A stretch of DNA of 64,000 nucleotides from Laspinema sp. D2d (GTDB lineage Bacteria > Cyanobacteriota > Cyanobacteriia > Cyanobacteriales > Laspinemataceae). Where the stretch lies: NCBI RefSeq assembly GCF_025370755.1, contig NZ_JAMXFC010000022.1, positions 41,068-105,067 of the forward strand. The letters are read 5' to 3'. Shown piece after piece: positions 62,763-64,000 of this stretch. Made by a program: the position numbers and the translations under genes. The notes below the pieces were generated by a model. That model did not search any database. It saw nothing but the letters and a program-made list of their open reading frames with translations, and was not told the origin of the DNA. Positions within the stretch are counted from its first letter, which is position 1. Each line of letters starts with the position of its first letter.

Positions 62763-63542
62763 TTAAGGCCACAGTGAAAAATCTTGGCAGAAGGTGGACA
62801 AGGATAAGAGTTCTATCCCAGAATTGTTATTCGCTGCTGCGCGATCGCTTGGGGTATTATATCCCCAGTCGGCGAGATATAATTTGACCCCAGTCAGATC
62901 CAGTTGTTTTTGGACTGATTCTAAGGTTTTTAAGCGGTCTTCTACAAACCAAATAGTTGGGGTTGGGGTAATTTTTCCGAGTAATTCTCTGAGGATTTGG
63001 TGTTTAGGACGCTTGACATTTTTACCAAATACACAGTCTTCTGGGAGTTGGATACCTTGTTCTTGCAGCAGCGATCGCACGAAGCGTTCTTCTTTGGTGG
63101 TGATGATCACCAGTTGCTGATGGGAGGCGAGGTAGGTTTGTAGGCGATCAATAACTCCGGGATAAAACCGATGCAAACTCAACCAATCGGTGAGATTGTC
63201 GGCAATCCATTCATCTCGGACGCGATCGACGATCGCCGCTACATCCGTCGGGTCTAATCCTTCAGCGGTAACGATTTGCGAACAAATGGCAGGCCAGTCT
63301 TGTAATATAATCTCGGGGTTAGTTCCTAGAAGGAGCGATCGCACGAGGACTGGCATCTCCCATCCTGTTTCAATCGCCGGTCGGAGTTGATAAAACAAGG
63401 GCGCTATTTCATCCGGGGGGAGGCGATCGGCCTTGGGCCAAATTTGGCAATACGATCGCCAAGTGGTTTGGAAATATTCGATTAATCCATCACAAATGAC
63501 GCCATCAAAATCAAGGGCTAGAATTGTCGGAGGGTTAGACAC
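62763..63542 (-). CDS. HAD superfamily hydrolase
   Basis: 259 aa from a GTG start. The HAD motif I is LALDFDGVICDGLIEY (DxD), motif II VIITTKEERF, motif III lysine in GKNVKRPKHQILREL, and motif IV WFVEDRLKTLES. A cap domain of about 90 residues lies between I and II. The start is unsure: a TTG at 63617 is also in frame and there is no ATG near. Substrate unknown, a phosphatase is likely. Confidence 0.85.
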   Translation of the reverse strand: MSNPPTILALDFDGVICDGLIEYFQTTWRSYCQIWPKADRLPPDEIAPLFYQLRPAIETGWEMPVLVRSLLLGTNPEIILQDWPAICSQIVTAEGLDPTDVAAIVDRVRDEWIADNLTDWLSLHRFYPGVIDRLQTYLASHQQLVIITTKEERFVRSLLQEQGIQLPEDCVFGKNVKRPKHQILRELLGKITPTPTIWFVEDRLKTLESVQKQLDLTGVKLYLADWGYNTPSDRAAANNNSGIELLSLSTFCQDFSLWP

Positions 63543-63620
63543 AATCGGATTTGAGGGTAGAGAATCTCCTTGCCGATTTTCCCATGAATTGGGACAGCCT
63601 GTCCCGCTTCCTCCCAAAAC

Positions 63621-63655
63621 AAAAGACCCACTTTTTATTAAAAAGTAGGTCTTTT
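63621..63655 (-). terminator. Terminator of tRNA-Gln
   Basis: AAAGACC.ACTTTTT pairs with AAAAAGT.GGTCTTT, with TTTTGTTTTG after it on the minus strand. It lies 85 bp after tRNA-Gln and just before the HAD gene. Confidence 0.75.
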
Positions 63656-63739
63656 ATTTAGACGCGTTAACACTGATAGCAGACGCCTTAGTTCAGTGAT
63701 TTTTTTAAGTAAACTCTAAATTAATAGAGCTTTAGTCAA

Positions 63740-63811
63740 CTGGGGCGGAAGGATTCGAACCTCCGGATGCCTGGACCAAAACCAGGTGCCTTACCGCTTG
63801 GCGACGCCCCA
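63740..63811 (-). tRNA. tRNA-Gln(TTG), canonical copy
   Basis: Acceptor TGGGGCG/CGCCCCA, G73, anticodon arm CCTGG-TTTTGGT-CCAGG, T-arm GGAGG-TTCGAAT-CCTTC, no encoded CCA. It is the typical cyanobacterial housekeeping form, unlike the array copy at 41671. Confidence 0.95.
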
Positions 63812-63884
63812 TTTCTCTGACCTTAAACATACTAACAGATACCCACCGGGTTTTGTCAACTGTTTTCTAAAAAAATCTTTTTGG

Positions 63885-64000
63885 GGTCTTGGGGAGGATG
63901 GGGAGGATGGGGAGGATGGGGGAGATGGGGGAGATGGGGAGGATGGGGAGGATGGGGAGGATGGGGAGGATGGGGAGGATGGGGAGGATGGGGAGGATGG
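63885..64000 (+). repeat. GGGGAGGAT tandem repeat running off the window
   Basis: At least twelve 9-bp units of GGGGAGGAT, with two GGGGGAGAT variants. The same units occur at 5183-5250 and 5517-5602. The array extends beyond the right edge, so its length is unknown. Confidence 0.92.

Overview
The window looks like the chromosome of a filamentous, non-heterocystous (Oscillatoriales-type) cyanobacterium. The octamer GCGATCGC (HIP1) is scattered throughout. There is a probable cytochrome b6f subunit (PetL), many genes typical of cyanobacteria, and G-rich tandem repeats. The organism is inferred from these signs, not identified.

Layout. 1-7.2 kb: partial pheS, surE, a lipid-linked-sugar type glycosyltransferase, two repeat-rich gaps and a large membrane protein. 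7.5-16.9 kb: a soluble histidine kinase, a XisF-like serine recombinase with a VOC protein, an RsbQ-like hydrolase overlapping a GGDEF/EAL protein, and a Ser/Thr kinase. 17.0-25.3 kb: a type I restriction-modification operon (hsdM, hsdS, hsdR), all on the minus strand, carrying a ParD-like antitoxin, a Fic protein, a Uma2 protein and an MntA/HepT toxin-antitoxin pair. 25.7-35 kb: a second Uma2 protein, a deacylase, a GH65-phosphoglucomutase fusion, membrane and secreted proteins, and two long gaps with RNA-like secondary structure.

35.3-42.9 kb is the striking part. All of it is on the minus strand, in this order of transcription: a promoter; an array of 29 tRNA genes (28 intact-looking, one degenerate) covering every amino acid except Cys; a tandem GNAT acetyltransferase; a second promoter; two small proteins; five tandem Y-RNA-like genes with tRNA-like cores; a Ro60-like vWA protein; and a small HNH protein. 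Inside the tRNA array, between tRNA-Ala and tRNA-Arg, is a 232-nt RNA that carries a sarcin-ricin loop (12/12 identical core) and a GTPase-associated-centre domain of 23S rRNA with compensatory base pairs. It shares its entry sequence (AGCTTACATACTTG) and the 3'-side motif ACTTGC.CGAA with the Y-RNA units. I read this as one family of Ro-type RNAs that display either a tRNA mimic or a ribosomal factor-binding-site mimic. This is the best candidate for an undescribed system in the window. Its function (decoy, sensor or RNA quality control) is inference.

43-64 kb is ordinary cyanobacterial sequence: GST, HNH proteins, TerB, aroB, petL, an MFS transporter, a quaternary-amine type ABC transporter, a multi-PAS kinase with two response regulators (one a nucleotide cyclase), clpS, DUF2103, an IS630-type remnant, xseB, nurA, a HAD phosphatase, a canonical tRNA-Gln, and a GGGGAGGAT tandem repeat running off the end.
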